Source of the DNA: Panorpa germanica | Taxonomy: Eukaryota > Arthropoda > Insecta > Mecoptera > Panorpidae | DNA length: 64,000 nt | Assembly (NCBI GenBank): GCA_963678705.1 | Contig: OY783209.1 | Coordinates: 11,532,001-11,596,000, forward strand | Direction: 5' to 3' | Shown here: positions 39,066 to 58,334 of the stretch, piece after piece | Layout of the letters: each line of letters begins with the position of its first letter | Numbering within the stretch: position 1 is the stretch's first letter | The notes under the pieces: model-generated | What the model was told of the DNA's origin: nothing | Databases searched by the model: none | The model's input: the letters and a program-made list of their open reading frames with translations, nothing else | Position numbers and translations under genes: made by a program

Positions 39066-40298
39066 CTAATCTGCTCCTGATGGTCGTTTTTCACTATTCT
39101 TCTTTGTAAATTCTTCAGCGTTTTTAGTGAACTTCTTTCTGTCCCGTAGATATTCCTCAGCAAGGTCTGCTCTTAAAGGATGTTCTGGCTCAGGATCATT
39201 CACCAAGGCTACAAGAGCCTGAATCACTAATAAAAGATAATAATTATTCAAATTAACTTTTGTTTATAATGATACATGATCAAAATGAATCTTACATACC
39301 TTGATCCGTTTTCGTTGCCGGTTTCCAATTCTCCGCACTTATAATAGGCAAACAAACTTGACCTTTTTCATCAATATTAGGATGATAGATTTTAGTTTTG
39401 AAACTTATTTTTGGCGGCTTGAATGGGTATTCAGCCGGAAAATTAATCTCAATTCTAAAGGCACCTTTGTTGTAGGGAGGGTTTTCCTGTAATATTATAT
39501 TAGGTATAAGAATTTTTTTTTATTATAAATGAGTTTACAAACAGAGGTATAAACTTACGGGCACAATTAATCCTTGCCATGTAAGTATGTTAGTTTCGTC
39601 TACTTGTATATCCCTGAAGGATTTCAAACCAGATTGTTTAATGTCTCCAAGTTCCTGTAACAAAAAGCAATCATTTTAATTAATAGAAATATAAATTTCT
39701 TCAATTATGGCAGTAAAATGTTTATTCAATTTGTATGACGTATCTGCTAATATTAAATAAACAAAACTATAATGATTTGAAGGTAAATTCAAGGTTTTCT
39801 GACTTTTTATTTAATTAAGTCGACCATGCTTTCAAGCAAAATAATTTATAAAGAAAACTCTATACATTTCCAAACGTTTTTAAAGCCTGGTCTATCCAAA
39901 TACTACATCTATCAAAATATTGCATTTCATTATGAAATATTTATCATAAAAAATACTAATTAAATTACTAATAAATGAAACAGATATAAATACAAATATT
40001 TATTTTCTCGTGAATGTTGTGAATGATAAAATGAATAAAATGTTGCTTAATGACATCCCAATTCTAAGATATTATTGTACAATTTTGTTCCAGAAAGAAA
40101 AATTGACAATGTCAATCTAACCTAACAAAGCATTTAATATAATGAATGATGGAAATAGCATTTTTGTTAAATTTACAAAAAGAAAAATTATTATATTTTC
40201 TGTTTTAATGTTATTGGGACATCAACACCTTATTATAATTGATGTCACAATATTATTTTTATAAATATTACCTTTTGCAATCTCCTAGTAGCCGCCAT
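39066..40298 (-). CDS. UBE2L3: Ubiquitin-conjugating enzyme E2 L3 (UbcH7/Ubc10 type)
   Basis: E2 enzyme that accepts ubiquitin from E1 on a cysteine and passes it to HECT and RBR ligases. The coding exons are 40,272-40,298, 39,559-39,654, 39,300-39,486 and 39,066-39,226, joined by GT-AG introns with consistent phases to give 156 residues; the human protein has 154. The start MAATRRLQK matches the family start. Visible features are the HPN motif (76-78), the active cysteine C86 in GQVCLPI, F63 used in ligase contact, and P88 and H119, which in this E2 replace residues needed for lysine reactivity and make it cysteine-specific. The C-terminus reads EKRPSGAD where the human protein reads EKRPVD. 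The first coding exon holds only nine codons. Identification is near certain; in Drosophila the counterpart is Ubc10. Confidence 0.96.
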
Positions 40299-43200
40299 TT
40301 TGAATTTTTATGACACTGAATTTTTCGAAGGTTTTTATTATATTATTTACAAGTTTCTATATAATAAATCAATTAAGCTAAAAGTATATATTTAGTCAGT
40401 TTCATTATCTACCATAGTTTATAAACTACTCATTTGAGCTAATATTATAATCTTTACTTCACAGGAATTTTATTTGATTTATTTTTGACGCCTGGTTAAA
40501 CTTGATAAACTCAAACTGCACAAATGATTCATCTACCTTTTGAATCTTTTCTAAATAATCCTACCAACTTCATTTTCGCAGATTATGACGTAACTATTTT
40601 AAATATATTTTAAAAACATATATCTACTCTTAAATATTGATATTACATTTCTAGTCTATTCATAGTAAATGAAAAATGTTTTTTTAAATTTATTTTCGGC
40701 TTTCTTCATTTTTAACTATTTTATAAAAAATATCCAATATTATTATTTAACTTATTTCCTTGCTAAAACTATTTTGAAAAAATATTTAAAGCCAACATTG
40801 TTTAAAGTATATTTTGTTTTATTACTTATTCTTTAATCTTAATAGTCCTACAGCAGTAGTCTATTTTTGGACTATAAAATTAAGAAAAAATTAAGCACTC
40901 TTTTTGCATTTCTATATAAAACTTTCGGTACCGTTCATTTATTTTTTTGTCCCAAATTGCACAATAACTGTAATCCTCGTTTATCGTGTTCTAACGAAAA
41001 AAATGTTTGTGGTGTACCAGAATTTAAAAAAGTACAAAAGGGCAAATTTAAAAGTTTTATTGTTGAAAGCTTTACCACTAAAATTAAAAATTAATTTAAT
41101 TAAAAAAAAAACACTGAAATGTAGGAGTTTTTATTTATTTTAAAACATAAATAATACATAACATTCAAACATGTATATTATATAAAAAATTATGTTTTTA
41201 TAAAGAGAAAAACAAATTGATTATATAAATATAATTTATTCAATTTACAATAATTTTTATTTTCAAATTTAATACAAATTCGGTGGTAATTTTTCTTTTG
41301 TCATGTAAAATATTGTAAATAATTTTACTATAAAAATAAGGAATGAATTGCAGATTAATTTAGGAATAAATGAATCATATAGTACCAGCTGCATTTATTT
41401 TCCTTTGTTGTTATAAGGTCTTTGAAATATAAAGACAAGGTGCGAAGGCACTTTGAGCTTAGTTAGATTTTATTTTTAAAACACATTTTACTGATGGTAC
41501 TCCGGATGTGGTTGATTACTTTTTGACTAACAATTAGAGGCAAAGATGTTGCAGGAACAACTAACTATATAAAAATATAAAAAGGCGACCAGCTGTTACT
41601 CTATAAATCATTTTACTTTCATTTATATTAAATATTACCTTAAAGCTAATTTACAGCAACATTTGTGTTTAATTTATAAATATTACTTGATTGGATTAAA
41701 TATTGAACTATATTTTCTTTTCGATATATTTTATTTCAATGTTATTAACGTTAAAAATGTTTTTATCTCTCTTTAATATTTACAGAAATTGAATCCAATC
41801 TTTTTGTATCTATGCGCATTTAAATCACCTGCTCGGGAAATCTTAAAAATAACAACACTGATTTTTATTAAATATTAAATATCGTATTCTTTACTAATAC
41901 TAATACGCCTACAGGTTTGAACAAGCAGACAATATTAAGTAAGAATACAATATGGTTAATATATTTACAGTTTTCTTTCATCAATTTGAAACCGATTATC
42001 AACAATAATTGTTTTATCTTCTACAGGTCAAACCTATAAATACCATTTAGAATAACTTTAAATTTTGATAAAAGGTAATATTTTATGTTTTACATAATAT
42101 AGCTTACAATTATAATAGCATCCTCTGAAAAGAAAATACAAATTTCAATAATATAAGGTACAAGTATAATTTTTATAAACAATAGTTATTATTATTTAAG
42201 ATTATAATGCGGCACCTTCAATAAAGTTTTGTAAAATATAACTGCTCAAATATATAAATTTTAATAGCTGGTGCAATCTGCTACTGAAGGTAGAGAACAA
42301 ATTCTTAAATCAATATTATATTATTACATATAACACTTACATATAAAGGCTCGAGTTTGAAACGATTATGTTTGTTCTTTTAAAAATCTATCTATTACAT
42401 TATTACAATTAGGAACAACATTGTTCTACACTAAAGTTTCTTCATTTGCCAATTAGTTATTATGATTTTAATCAAGATATTAGTATACAAGACAAATTTT
42501 ACTACATGTTCAATTCTTTTGTAAAAAAATTAGTAGGATATGATATTATAATAGGATATTTGGGAATAAAATATTGAAAGAATAGATAAGCTTGTGTTTA
42601 ATTTATTGCGGAGCATTAATTGTGTAAATAATCTATCTAACGCAAAGCGTACGTGAATGTTAATAACTTACAAAATAAGAAATTTTTAACTATAAACATA
42701 CGTCGCTAATAACAATAAAGAACATACTACATTCTTGTATCAACAAAATTGGGTCCCTTTCAAGTTTTGAAATACATCAGATTAAACTTATTCGAATTGA
42801 ATTATAACATTATTGTCAAGATAATACAAATTCTTTAAAATAATTAGCAAATGTATACTGCTCAACCCTAACCCATTTAAATATTTGTTTAGTACTAGAT
42901 AATTATTATTCATTAAATATTGACTTAATGAAGTTATTTAGTAAATATGCTTTACTGAATATGATGTAGAAGATTTACTTACTCTTCCAATGAACACACA
43001 TTGTGAACATTAAACTAATATATAAAAATTGGTGTTTATATTAACTAATTTATTAATTTATTAAATATCTATTGAATTAATCGTCTTTTATAACTAACTA
43101 ATCTAATACTAATATCTACAACTATAACAATAAATATAAATCAAAATTTTAATGATAATGTGCTAAACTATAAAACTATTTTAAATAGTTACTAATTTTA

Positions 43201-43866
43201 TAACAAATGTGATTTTTTATTGCTTTAAAACAGGCAAAATAAATAATGTAACGATCAATGCATTGCTTCTTTGATTTTGACTTTTTCTACTTCTTACATA
43301 CATCCGAAAAATATAACAGATATAATCACTAGGTTCAATCACGATGGTCTGCACGCCTTTAAGTAATGTAAAGCAGATCCTGATTAATAAATATTTAATA
43401 CATATCGCGCTTTATTTTAATAATAACTAAAATCATATCATTGAAGTAATAAAATTATTCTAATGCCAAAAGAATGTAATAATGTAAGGGGATAATAAAT
43501 AAAAATGCTGATGCTTATGTCATGAATTAATGGATGGTACATATTTTACCGACATTATTAAAATCTATGTATGTAAGAGTGTTGTTACAAGTGCATAAGT
43601 AATTGCGTTGAACTAAATATTCGAACTTCTTATTTTCATAAATAATTTACTCTTAAGTAACATGTTAGTAAATATAATTTTTAATAAATAAAAGTCAGTC
43701 CATTAAATAAATGAACACATATTTAAAACATATCTTGATATTTTTTACCTAACGAGAATTACTAATCTATAAAGGAACGCCCGGGGAAATACTTTTAAAT
43801 TACATTTAAAGTAATAGTACACATGCGATACAGAAATAAGTGTCGTTATAACAAAATGTCTAATAC
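40299..43866. other. AT-rich intergenic stretch
   Basis: I see no supportable exon in about 3.5 kb. The overlapping plus-strand frames at 40,867-41,143 are low-complexity, contain no domain and lack splice context. The upstream promoter of the UBE2L3-type gene should lie in its left part, but no motif decides it. Confidence 0.4.
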
Positions 43867-43987
43867 CTTTTAAGGTCATTACATTAACTTTATAGGGTCC
43901 ATTAGGAGCTAACATAAGTCTCACTGCAAATGTAGGCAGCTTCTCATTTTTCTTTTTAAATAGAGTATTCATTTTTGGTCGAACAAT
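43867..43987 (-). other. Candidate exon downstream of PR-Set7, unrecognised
   Basis: A 121-bp block on the minus strand is bounded by a good acceptor (TTTCAG before 43,987) and a good donor (GTATTA after 43,867). It reads openly as basic, coding-like sequence (IVRPKMNTLFKKKNEKLPTF and onward). PR-Set7 ends at 44,137 on the same strand, and a GTAAGT donor sits at about 44,106 in its 3' region, so splicing from the PR-Set7 transcript into this exon is possible. I recognise no family. It could be a 3'-UTR exon or part of a separate small gene. Confidence 0.35.
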
Positions 43988-44136
43988 CTGAAATTGAAGT
44001 AGAATCTTTATGCATTGTATAGTATATAAATTTGTAATGTATAATTGCTTATACGACTATCCTTTTATATATTTCAAATGATTAATTTATAATCACAATA
44101 ACTTACAGCAATGCTGTTTTAACAGCTCATTTATTT

Positions 44137-46522
44137 TCACAAAGCCAACCACGGATGATGTTGTAATGATTCCTTGGAACGGTCACCGTAATCGTATGTA
44201 ACTTCCTCTCCAGGGTGGATATCATCTTTGGCGATTAGGACTAAATGTGGTGTTGTTCCTATTTGCACTGTTTTCGTTAACAAATTACCATTTCGAGAAT
44301 GATTTACAAGACGTCCTAGTTTCCCAGATTCCGCAGTAGCATCAATACTGTTGTACAATTTTATTATTTCATTTGCATTCATATTTTTTTTATAGAATAA
44401 CTGTTTAATAACGTACGTTGTTAAGTTTTTGTTATAGCCCTAAATACCTATTAATTTATATGTACATACTTACTAATCAATACTTAATATTATACTTGAA
44501 CATTGTATTTAGAATTTATTATTTGCTTACCAGTATTGTTTATTTTTGTATTTAAAGTAATACATATAACAACCAGTGTTTTGATCTTGTGAATACATCA
44601 TTTCACGATTTTTTGCTTCAGCTATAGAAATTAGATCACCAGAATATTCAACAACAAAACTTCCGCGCGAAAAATGTTGCACTGCTACAATACCACGACC
44701 TTTTCCCTCAAAATTGTGAACCTTGTTAAAAAAGAAAATATAATTAATTACAACTTTTCAAATTATATATAAAATATGTACATTATTGTAAAACATTTTC
44801 ATAACAAACATAATAATTACCTCCAAACCTTCTTCTTGTTCATTTATAATAGCTTTTTCTATATCTCGTTGTCTTTCTTCGAGCACGGCCTTTTTTGTTT
44901 TCCTAACACTTCTTCGGACTGGAAAATAATCTGTGAGTTTCTTTGGTTGTTGCACTACTGTAGCTGTATTACTTTCCACTGGTGTCTGTGTAGGTACTAT
45001 TGTTGGCACATCTACTGTAGTATTGTCAGAATGATTAGATTGTAATCTAAAATAATAATTAAGCACGTTAATTTGGTAATAAATTGTAGACTCCTAACAT
45101 GAAGTAAATATGCATGCCTTCGTCTAGATCTAATAACAGTTCTCTTTGGAAATGCAATTCTGAGGTGTGACAGTGCTGTAGTTGGAGATGATATTAGTTT
45201 CTTATTATCCATATCTTCCGATTTGTTAACAGTTGGACTGCTTTCTTGTGATGATTGAGAATAATATTGACCAATTCGGTGTGGCGTTCTTGGTGTCCGA
45301 GGTGGCAAACGAGCTGTGGACATTATTTTTCTTTAAATGGACTGTATATATATATAATTAGGGATATCAAACCCTGTATTCACCATTTGCTAATGTAGAA
45401 GGATTCTTTCTTGGAGAAGTTCGTACAGTTGCTTGAAAGTCAGCTTCATCCGAGCCATTATTAGAATCATCAGAAGAAGTTAATACTGTTGAACCGGTGG
45501 AACTTGATGAATCCGTCTCTACAACTACACCGCTGTCACAAGATGCATCGCTCATAGCAGCAGCAGAAGCAACTTCTGAAATTGTTAGAGGAGTTATTGA
45601 ATATGTTAAAAGAACATTAATTATATATAATTTAATGCCAGCCGAAGTGTATATACCTGCTAATTTCATTAATGCGCTATCCCCACCAAAAACATCTCGA
45701 CTCTCCTCCTCAGAGGTTAAATCTACAACATTTGGAGGAAACATGTCCACGTTATCAGCGGTAAAGTAAGTTAAAGCTTCCCCTTGTACATTGAAGTAAC
45801 TAGTAATAGCTGGATTTCTTTGAAAATTTGCAGATATAATTGGTAAGAAACTATTCGATTTGGTTGTATTTTTATTGCTTTTCGGAGACAGACAATGTGA
45901 TATTTTTCCACTAAATTCTAATTTACAATCTTTGCGTTTCGGACTAGCACAACACATATCTTCACTAGCAGATGGAACTCTAGCTGCACGAGGACGGCGA
46001 CCTGTAAATACGGTTATGTTATTAATTGAAAATATACACAAATTCCAATATTTATCTCTCAAGAAAAAGCATTAGAACATGAAACATTTTCTTATAAAAA
46101 TATTTAAAAAATGTTATACATGAACTGATAAGTACACTCTTATTCAAAATAGATCAAATAATTTTTAGTGATACGTTATAATCTCTCAGCAATTACTGCT
46201 AAAATATATCAATAATTAATAAAATGCAATAAGTTCAATAAAATAACAATCGTTATTAAAATCAGCAATGGACTTTATATATAAGTGGGTCAAATAATAG
46301 CATTAAATAAAGCAACTATTATCTCTAATGTCTAATAACGATCTTGTACAATAATGAAAACTTATGCAGAATGCCACTTACGTACTATGTTTCTACTTAT
46401 TACTAATGATCCATAAATTGTATTCCGTTAAATCACACATAATTACGTCTTAAGAAAGACAATACAATGTATATAAAAAAAAGTATTAATTGTAATATAT
46501 TTTTGCACTTACCACGACCCAT
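44137..46522 (-). CDS. KMT5A: Histone H4-K20 monomethyltransferase PR-Set7/KMT5A (SET8)
   Basis: Nuclear SET-domain enzyme that monomethylates histone H4 lysine 20 and is needed for chromatin compaction and S-phase control. The coding exons are 46,513-46,522, 45,657-46,001, 45,384-45,575, 45,118-45,313, 44,821-45,046, 44,531-44,721 and 44,137-44,347, giving 456 residues; all phases close. It starts MGRG, like the vertebrate MARG. LTDYFPVRR at 285-293 is a PIP-degron, the signal for PCNA-dependent CRL4-Cdt2 destruction in this family. The SET domain fills about 324-456, with GKGRG, CYMYYF, the NHS motif (402-404), GEEVTYDYGDRS and the C-terminal HPWL. Residues 1-247 are low-complexity and Ser-rich. 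The intron at 45,047-45,117 needs a GC donor, and that at 45,576-45,656 is 81 bp and stop-free. The donor of exon 3 (GTGAAT) was chosen by phase. Confidence 0.93.
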
Positions 46523-47152
46523 GATATTAGATGGTGGGAAATATTTAAAACACAAAAATAATAAATATAAACTTATCGTTTGTTTAATCTTGACATTATG
46601 TTTTGAATTACTCTCAACCAAAAAAACAAACAAAAAATAATGCACTTCTTGAATAAATTAAGTAATAATATTATCCCATAAATGAAGTATGAGAATTAAT
46701 ACATTTTTAACACTTATAATAAGTATAATTCATTATAATTAATAAAGGAAATTTATAAGAAGACACGTAAGAAAAAACTCAAACGAGATAAGGTAAAATG
46801 AACGGCTTCCTTATGTTTTAATAAACATGGACGATCAGTGGTGCCATAGTGCTCCATTTTGACGTGCGGTAAGTACAGTAGGTGGCGCTAGGCGACATGA
46901 AATGGCTGTCTCTGGACTTACAGTATACGTCAGAGATAATAGTATACGTTTGTATCCCAAGATCCCAAGCTCGTCTTATTTCCTAGTCTTTGGTTTTTAT
47001 TTCAAACGTCAAATAATAAACAGCGCGAAATAACCATTTATAAATTAATATCGAATGAGAGATCACAGCTTTAAAATGCCGCTGAACGTAGTTGTGAAAA
47101 AGACTGTAATACATTTATTAACACTTCTCCTAAAAGGAGAATTTTATTGAAC
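46523..47152. other. Region upstream of PR-Set7
   Basis: This stretch should hold the PR-Set7 5' untranslated region and promoter. A less AT-rich segment at about 46,845-47,000 with AGGTGGCGCTAGGCGACATG is a candidate promoter or first untranslated exon, but no motif proves it. Confidence 0.35.
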
Positions 47153-47311
47153 ATAAGAAAGAAACGTAACAAACGCCGTTATTGGGTTCGGCGATGTATT
47201 TTGAGAAGACATAAATTAGGTGCATCCGAAACATTAGTAAAGGAACTTGAGTCAGAGGACAAAGAGCAATCTAGAAAACATGTTAAGATGCCTGAAGAAA
47301 AATTCAGTTGA
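47153..47311 (+). pseudogene. PIF/Harbinger transposase fragment (HARBI1-like)
   Basis: One frame of 52 codons reads RRYWVRRCILRRHKLGAS, then LVKELESEDKEQSRKHVKMP and EEKF, ending at TGA (47,309). This matches the N-terminal block of Harbinger/HARBI1 nucleases (RRxWWVHP...RRxxGAxxxLxxELxxED...RMxxExF), which precedes the DDE domain. The Trp-Val core is kept, but the catalytic region does not follow. There is no start codon. It is a decayed transposon scrap, about 630 bp from the start codon of PR-Set7 and pointing away from it. Confidence 0.7.
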
Positions 47312-49565
47312 GGAGTAGTTGAAAAATTCGTTACTTTTATTCATATTGTGCTCAGATGGTTCATTTCGAATGAAAGGCAGAAATGAACAAAAAGTAAATC
47401 GTCTGATATTAGCTTTAGAGCCTCCATGTGCACTACGTCCTTAAAAATTATTATTTATTTTCTTACTTTTTTTCAGTAAAATGTGGGCGTGGAAATATGG
47501 ACTATTCTTATTAGTTATACTATATTTTTGAGATGCATAGTATCTTGCCATGATAAGAAGGTTCTCTATCGCAAAGGTAAACAGTTACAGTTCTTGTTAA
47601 AAAAATTGGACTTTGGCAAATTTTATTTATGCGTTATTTATTACAAATATACATTATAAATATTTTACAACATGTTTGATTCTTATCGCACATTCTTACA
47701 CTAAACGAGCAAGAGTAGTTTGTTAATACCGTTCATTTTTATAATTCGTGTATACTCTTTTCACACGAGATGGTCTGGAAAATTTAGAGAAAAACTAAAC
47801 AAATAATATAAATTAGTACAGAATTCCATTTATTTATTTATGTCAGAAATAACAACATCACCAAGGACATTCAATTTACGCAGACGGAGTTTTTTTTTGA
47901 AAGAACACTAAATCAAACTCTCCGTATAATAATAATTAATAAAAGTAGTAGTAGTAATTTGTGTGTCTCTAATTAATATTTTGTATATTTTAAACTAAAG
48001 TATCGTAAAACATTCGAAAATCGTTGCATTATCAATCGTGTCCACTCAATTTGTCAAAGCATCTACTTACAATATGAATAAAATTTCATAATTCTAATAA
48101 TTTACCTAATTTCACAAATTTTTGCAATATTCTACAAAAATTATTCATTATTTTTACATCTATTCTTTTTTTTTTCTTTCTTTTTATTATTTTAAATGCA
48201 AAAATACATTTGGTATTGGAAAAGAAAAGTGCGAAAGAAATGCTAAGAAAAAATTCCTAACGAATTGAAAAGTTTACTTTTATTAAAAATGGAAATGAGG
48301 AAGAGTTTTATAAATGAAATTAAAACTAAATGATTTTATAAATATTTAACGCAAAGCAAAGCGGATATATTTTCTTTATATTTTACAAATTCAATAGTTT
48401 AAAAAGTTTTTTTGTTGTTGGTTACTCATTTTCCTATATCCAAACTTCAAACCTTTTTATTTGAAAATATGAAAATGTGTTTATGGAGGATTTCTATAAC
48501 GAATTTTGAAGACGTTCATTACCATTTCTACTTACTATAATATATTCAAATTTGTTTTAGAAATATACCAAGAAGGAATCGTATCGAATCTGCTATGGAA
48601 ATCCAATTTATGAATGCAAATGAAAATATTGCTGGCAGTTCAGTTATAAATTGGTATGTGTCATCTTTTAAAATAATATTTATATACATTATTGCATGAA
48701 AATACTTGTCTAGCCCCTCTAACACGTATCTACACAATAAACTTTTGTTTAATAGTTTGCAACTACCGTTCTACTATCGCTAAGATAGTAAAGAAGTGAA
48801 AAATTCAATTACTTTTGCGTTTAATATAACGCATTTGAACAACAATTTATCATTTGACTATGCAATCAAATAGCTAAGCAATATTTTGCGTATTTTAAAA
48901 ATTAATTTAAAAAATAGACACAGATACATGCCTACTTTTGGTACACACTTTATTTTTGGAGAAACAAATTATCCACACAACCTTAGTAAATTGTTAAAAT
49001 TAAAAGAAAAATGAATATGGTAATAGTTATGCTTTTGCATTGTCCGTATTTCTACGTCAGAAATGAACAAAAGTTCTTAAGTTACAACTATTACCGTAAT
49101 TATATTGTACAGCGTTGTACAAATAAATAATAGAAAATAATAATGAAAATATATATGGTAATATTAGTTAACAATTGTTACACCAAGTGGCAATTTGCCA
49201 AACTGGTTTATTGCATACTATATCAGGTTTATTTGGTATATGTAATTTATTAATCGATTGATGTTTTCCACTATAGATATTTATATCACAATTAGGTGTT
49301 CAGTAATAGTTAGGTTTTTATATGAAAAATATTTAAAATAAAATTAAATTGGACAAAAGTAACATTAATGTTATTATCTCTGTGAAGTAAATAGGAAACT
49401 GTAATATAATACATTTCTTAATTAATTCATAATACATTATATAATTGACTTTGGCTTTAGTAGGTTTTATTTTCGATATACAATATCTTATTACTTTCGT
49501 CCATTATATATTTGTTTTATTTTATATTTACATACAAATGGATTATGAGTTTTAGGATTTTTCAA
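47312..49565. other. AT-rich intergenic stretch
   Basis: No gene is seen. The 63-codon minus-strand frame at 48,546-48,737 has no domain. The right end should contain the sarcalumenin 3' untranslated region; minus-strand AATAAA-like words occur near 49,510-49,520. Confidence 0.4.
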
Positions 49566-56464
<6,899 letters not shown>

Positions 56465-57179
56465 TGTTTTCGCTTAACAAAATTAATCTTTTATCAAATA
56501 AAACATGAATTATATTTTAATTTAAATTCACTTTTAATTCATTACAACGGAAGAACTTCAATTCCGTGATTTTATCGTAATTAAAAATTATATTGATTAA
56601 AAAAAACACAAATCAATAAATTTCAATTTCCTAAAATAGAAATTCTGTTAGGTTTGCTAACTTGGTGAAAGTATACACCACCAATTTACAAAAATTATTT
56701 TAATAAAAAAATTCTTTTTTCATATTATATAATCATAAAATTTTCGAGAAAAATTTAACCAATAAGTGTGCGAACATTTTCAAAAAACTTAACACTATCC
56801 CATTAAACACAAATGGTAAATATTACATAAAATAATGGTAAAATTTTATGTAGAAATTTATATATATATTACATATTAATTATGTAAAAATTATAAATAA
56901 AACTTAACGAAAATTTATTAATTAAAAATTATTTTAATTAAAGTTTCACAAATATCCAAATTTATTAGGAAATTATGAAAAATTAAATTTGATTTATTTT
57001 AAAATTGTAAATTGGTCGTGTCTTTTTTTAAAAGATAGTTATCCTACTACGCAAAGTTCTCCCCCCTCGTCTTCTCCCCCACTAATCACTCAAAACTACC
57101 CCTCATGCATTAATAAATTAGATTATTTGTTATCACTTTTGAATTCACTTCGATTTTTCACTTTTTTTTATTACATTTC

Positions 57180-57410
57180 TACCGGAGATCAGGATGGCTG
57201 CGGCAGACCGTTCTGCGAAAACTCAGATAGCTGTCGGTCGGTCCGTCAGTCCGTCGGTCCGTCGGCGTCGTCACGTAACCGGACCGGGATATTTAGGTAT
57301 TTCAAGCCACCAGCGAGCACCTAAGCCCAGTTTCCTACACGTCAGATTGCCAGGGTCATGTGACCCCACTCGCAGAATTCGGAGGAAAAACGCGAGAATG
57401 TTGAATTAAA
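57180..57410. promoter_or_regulatory. CpG-rich patch, likely promoter/5' UTR region of sarcalumenin
   Basis: About 230 bp are GC- and CpG-rich, with a short imperfect tandem of GTCGGTCC/GTCCGTCG at about 57,232-57,270. Surroundings are strongly AT-rich. It lies about 720 bp upstream of the sarcalumenin start codon, which points away from it, so a promoter or untranslated first exon is the simplest reading. Frames of 71 and 111 codons on the plus strand cross it but look like by-products of its composition. Confidence 0.4.
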
Positions 57411-58242
57411 CTAGGACAATGTTAGAAAGTCAGTTGATAAATCTATCCACTGGTCCAGCCTCTTATTCGGTACCTAAATGACAGTTGAGTTGTAAGGCAT
57501 GTCTCTGTAAACTATGATAATGTTTGTTACTAATACACAACAAAAAAATAATCGCAATATTACAAAAGATCTAAAATAAAGCATTTTAAATATCAACGTT
57601 TTCTTGGACGTTAAAAAAAATCTCTGCAATCCAAAAAGTCGGTTAGGCAAGAAGTCTATTGCACTGTGTGAGCAGTCTTAAGAACACAACAGTAATATTA
57701 TTTTGATCCTTCGAATGAACTACGCAATATCTAAATATCATCCTCATTAATCTTTCATTGGCCTATAGCTACTAAACACCTATTTAGATTGGTTTTAATA
57801 TTATTTATATTTTTATTACCAACCGTTTTATTTCTAGGTTAAATCTTTTGCAATTATTTTATTTCTTTACTCAAAATCTTTAAAAATCTATTAAAGGTTT
57901 AGAAGCTAAGAAAAACATTATTTAATAATTCAGCATCAGTTATTATTTCTATGTAAACAAATTATGTTGATTTAAAATTTTGTTCAATTTTAAAATTATA
58001 TTTTGGTAGGTTATATTTAAAATGTCATTTCATAAAAGTTGATTTGGTTTTTAATGTTCGTCTACTTCATTAGGCGCCTTGTGTTCTATGTATCTGTTTA
58101 AATAAAAATGTAATACTCCTAGATATATATTTAGTAATGTATATAACCTCAAATCTTTTGTATAAATAGTTAACTATATGTGCGAGAATATACATCGCAT
58201 TGTATCTTTTGCACTTGTTTAACTGCAAAAGTATCTGACAGA
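57411..58242. other. Non-coding stretch
   Basis: AT-rich without a recognised feature. Confidence 0.4.
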
Positions 58243-58312
58243 TTACGTATGCATAATCATAAACTTATTAGGCAGCAGAGTAGTTCACGACACCACAAAA
58301 ACTGCCAACATA
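58243..58312 (+). mobile_element. SINE tail fragment, copy C
   Basis: CATAATCATAAACTTATTAG, GGCAGCAGAGTAGTTCACGA and AAACTGCCAACA match the last part of SINE copies A and B. The tRNA-like head is absent. It directly precedes LINE copy 2. Confidence 0.5.
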
Positions 58313-58334
58313 GTAGAAAGTCCCTTCAAACATT

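Noticed and set aside
40867..41143. Two overlapping plus-strand frames of 75 and 79 codons
   Set aside because: They overlap in different frames in AT-rich DNA and show no domain or splice signals.
45497..46075. Plus-strand frames of 90 and 71 codons
   Set aside because: They are antisense to PR-Set7 coding exons.
56989..57409. Plus-strand frames of 111 and 71 codons
   Set aside because: They overlap out of frame across a GC-rich patch and have no recognisable product; promoter composition is the simpler explanation.
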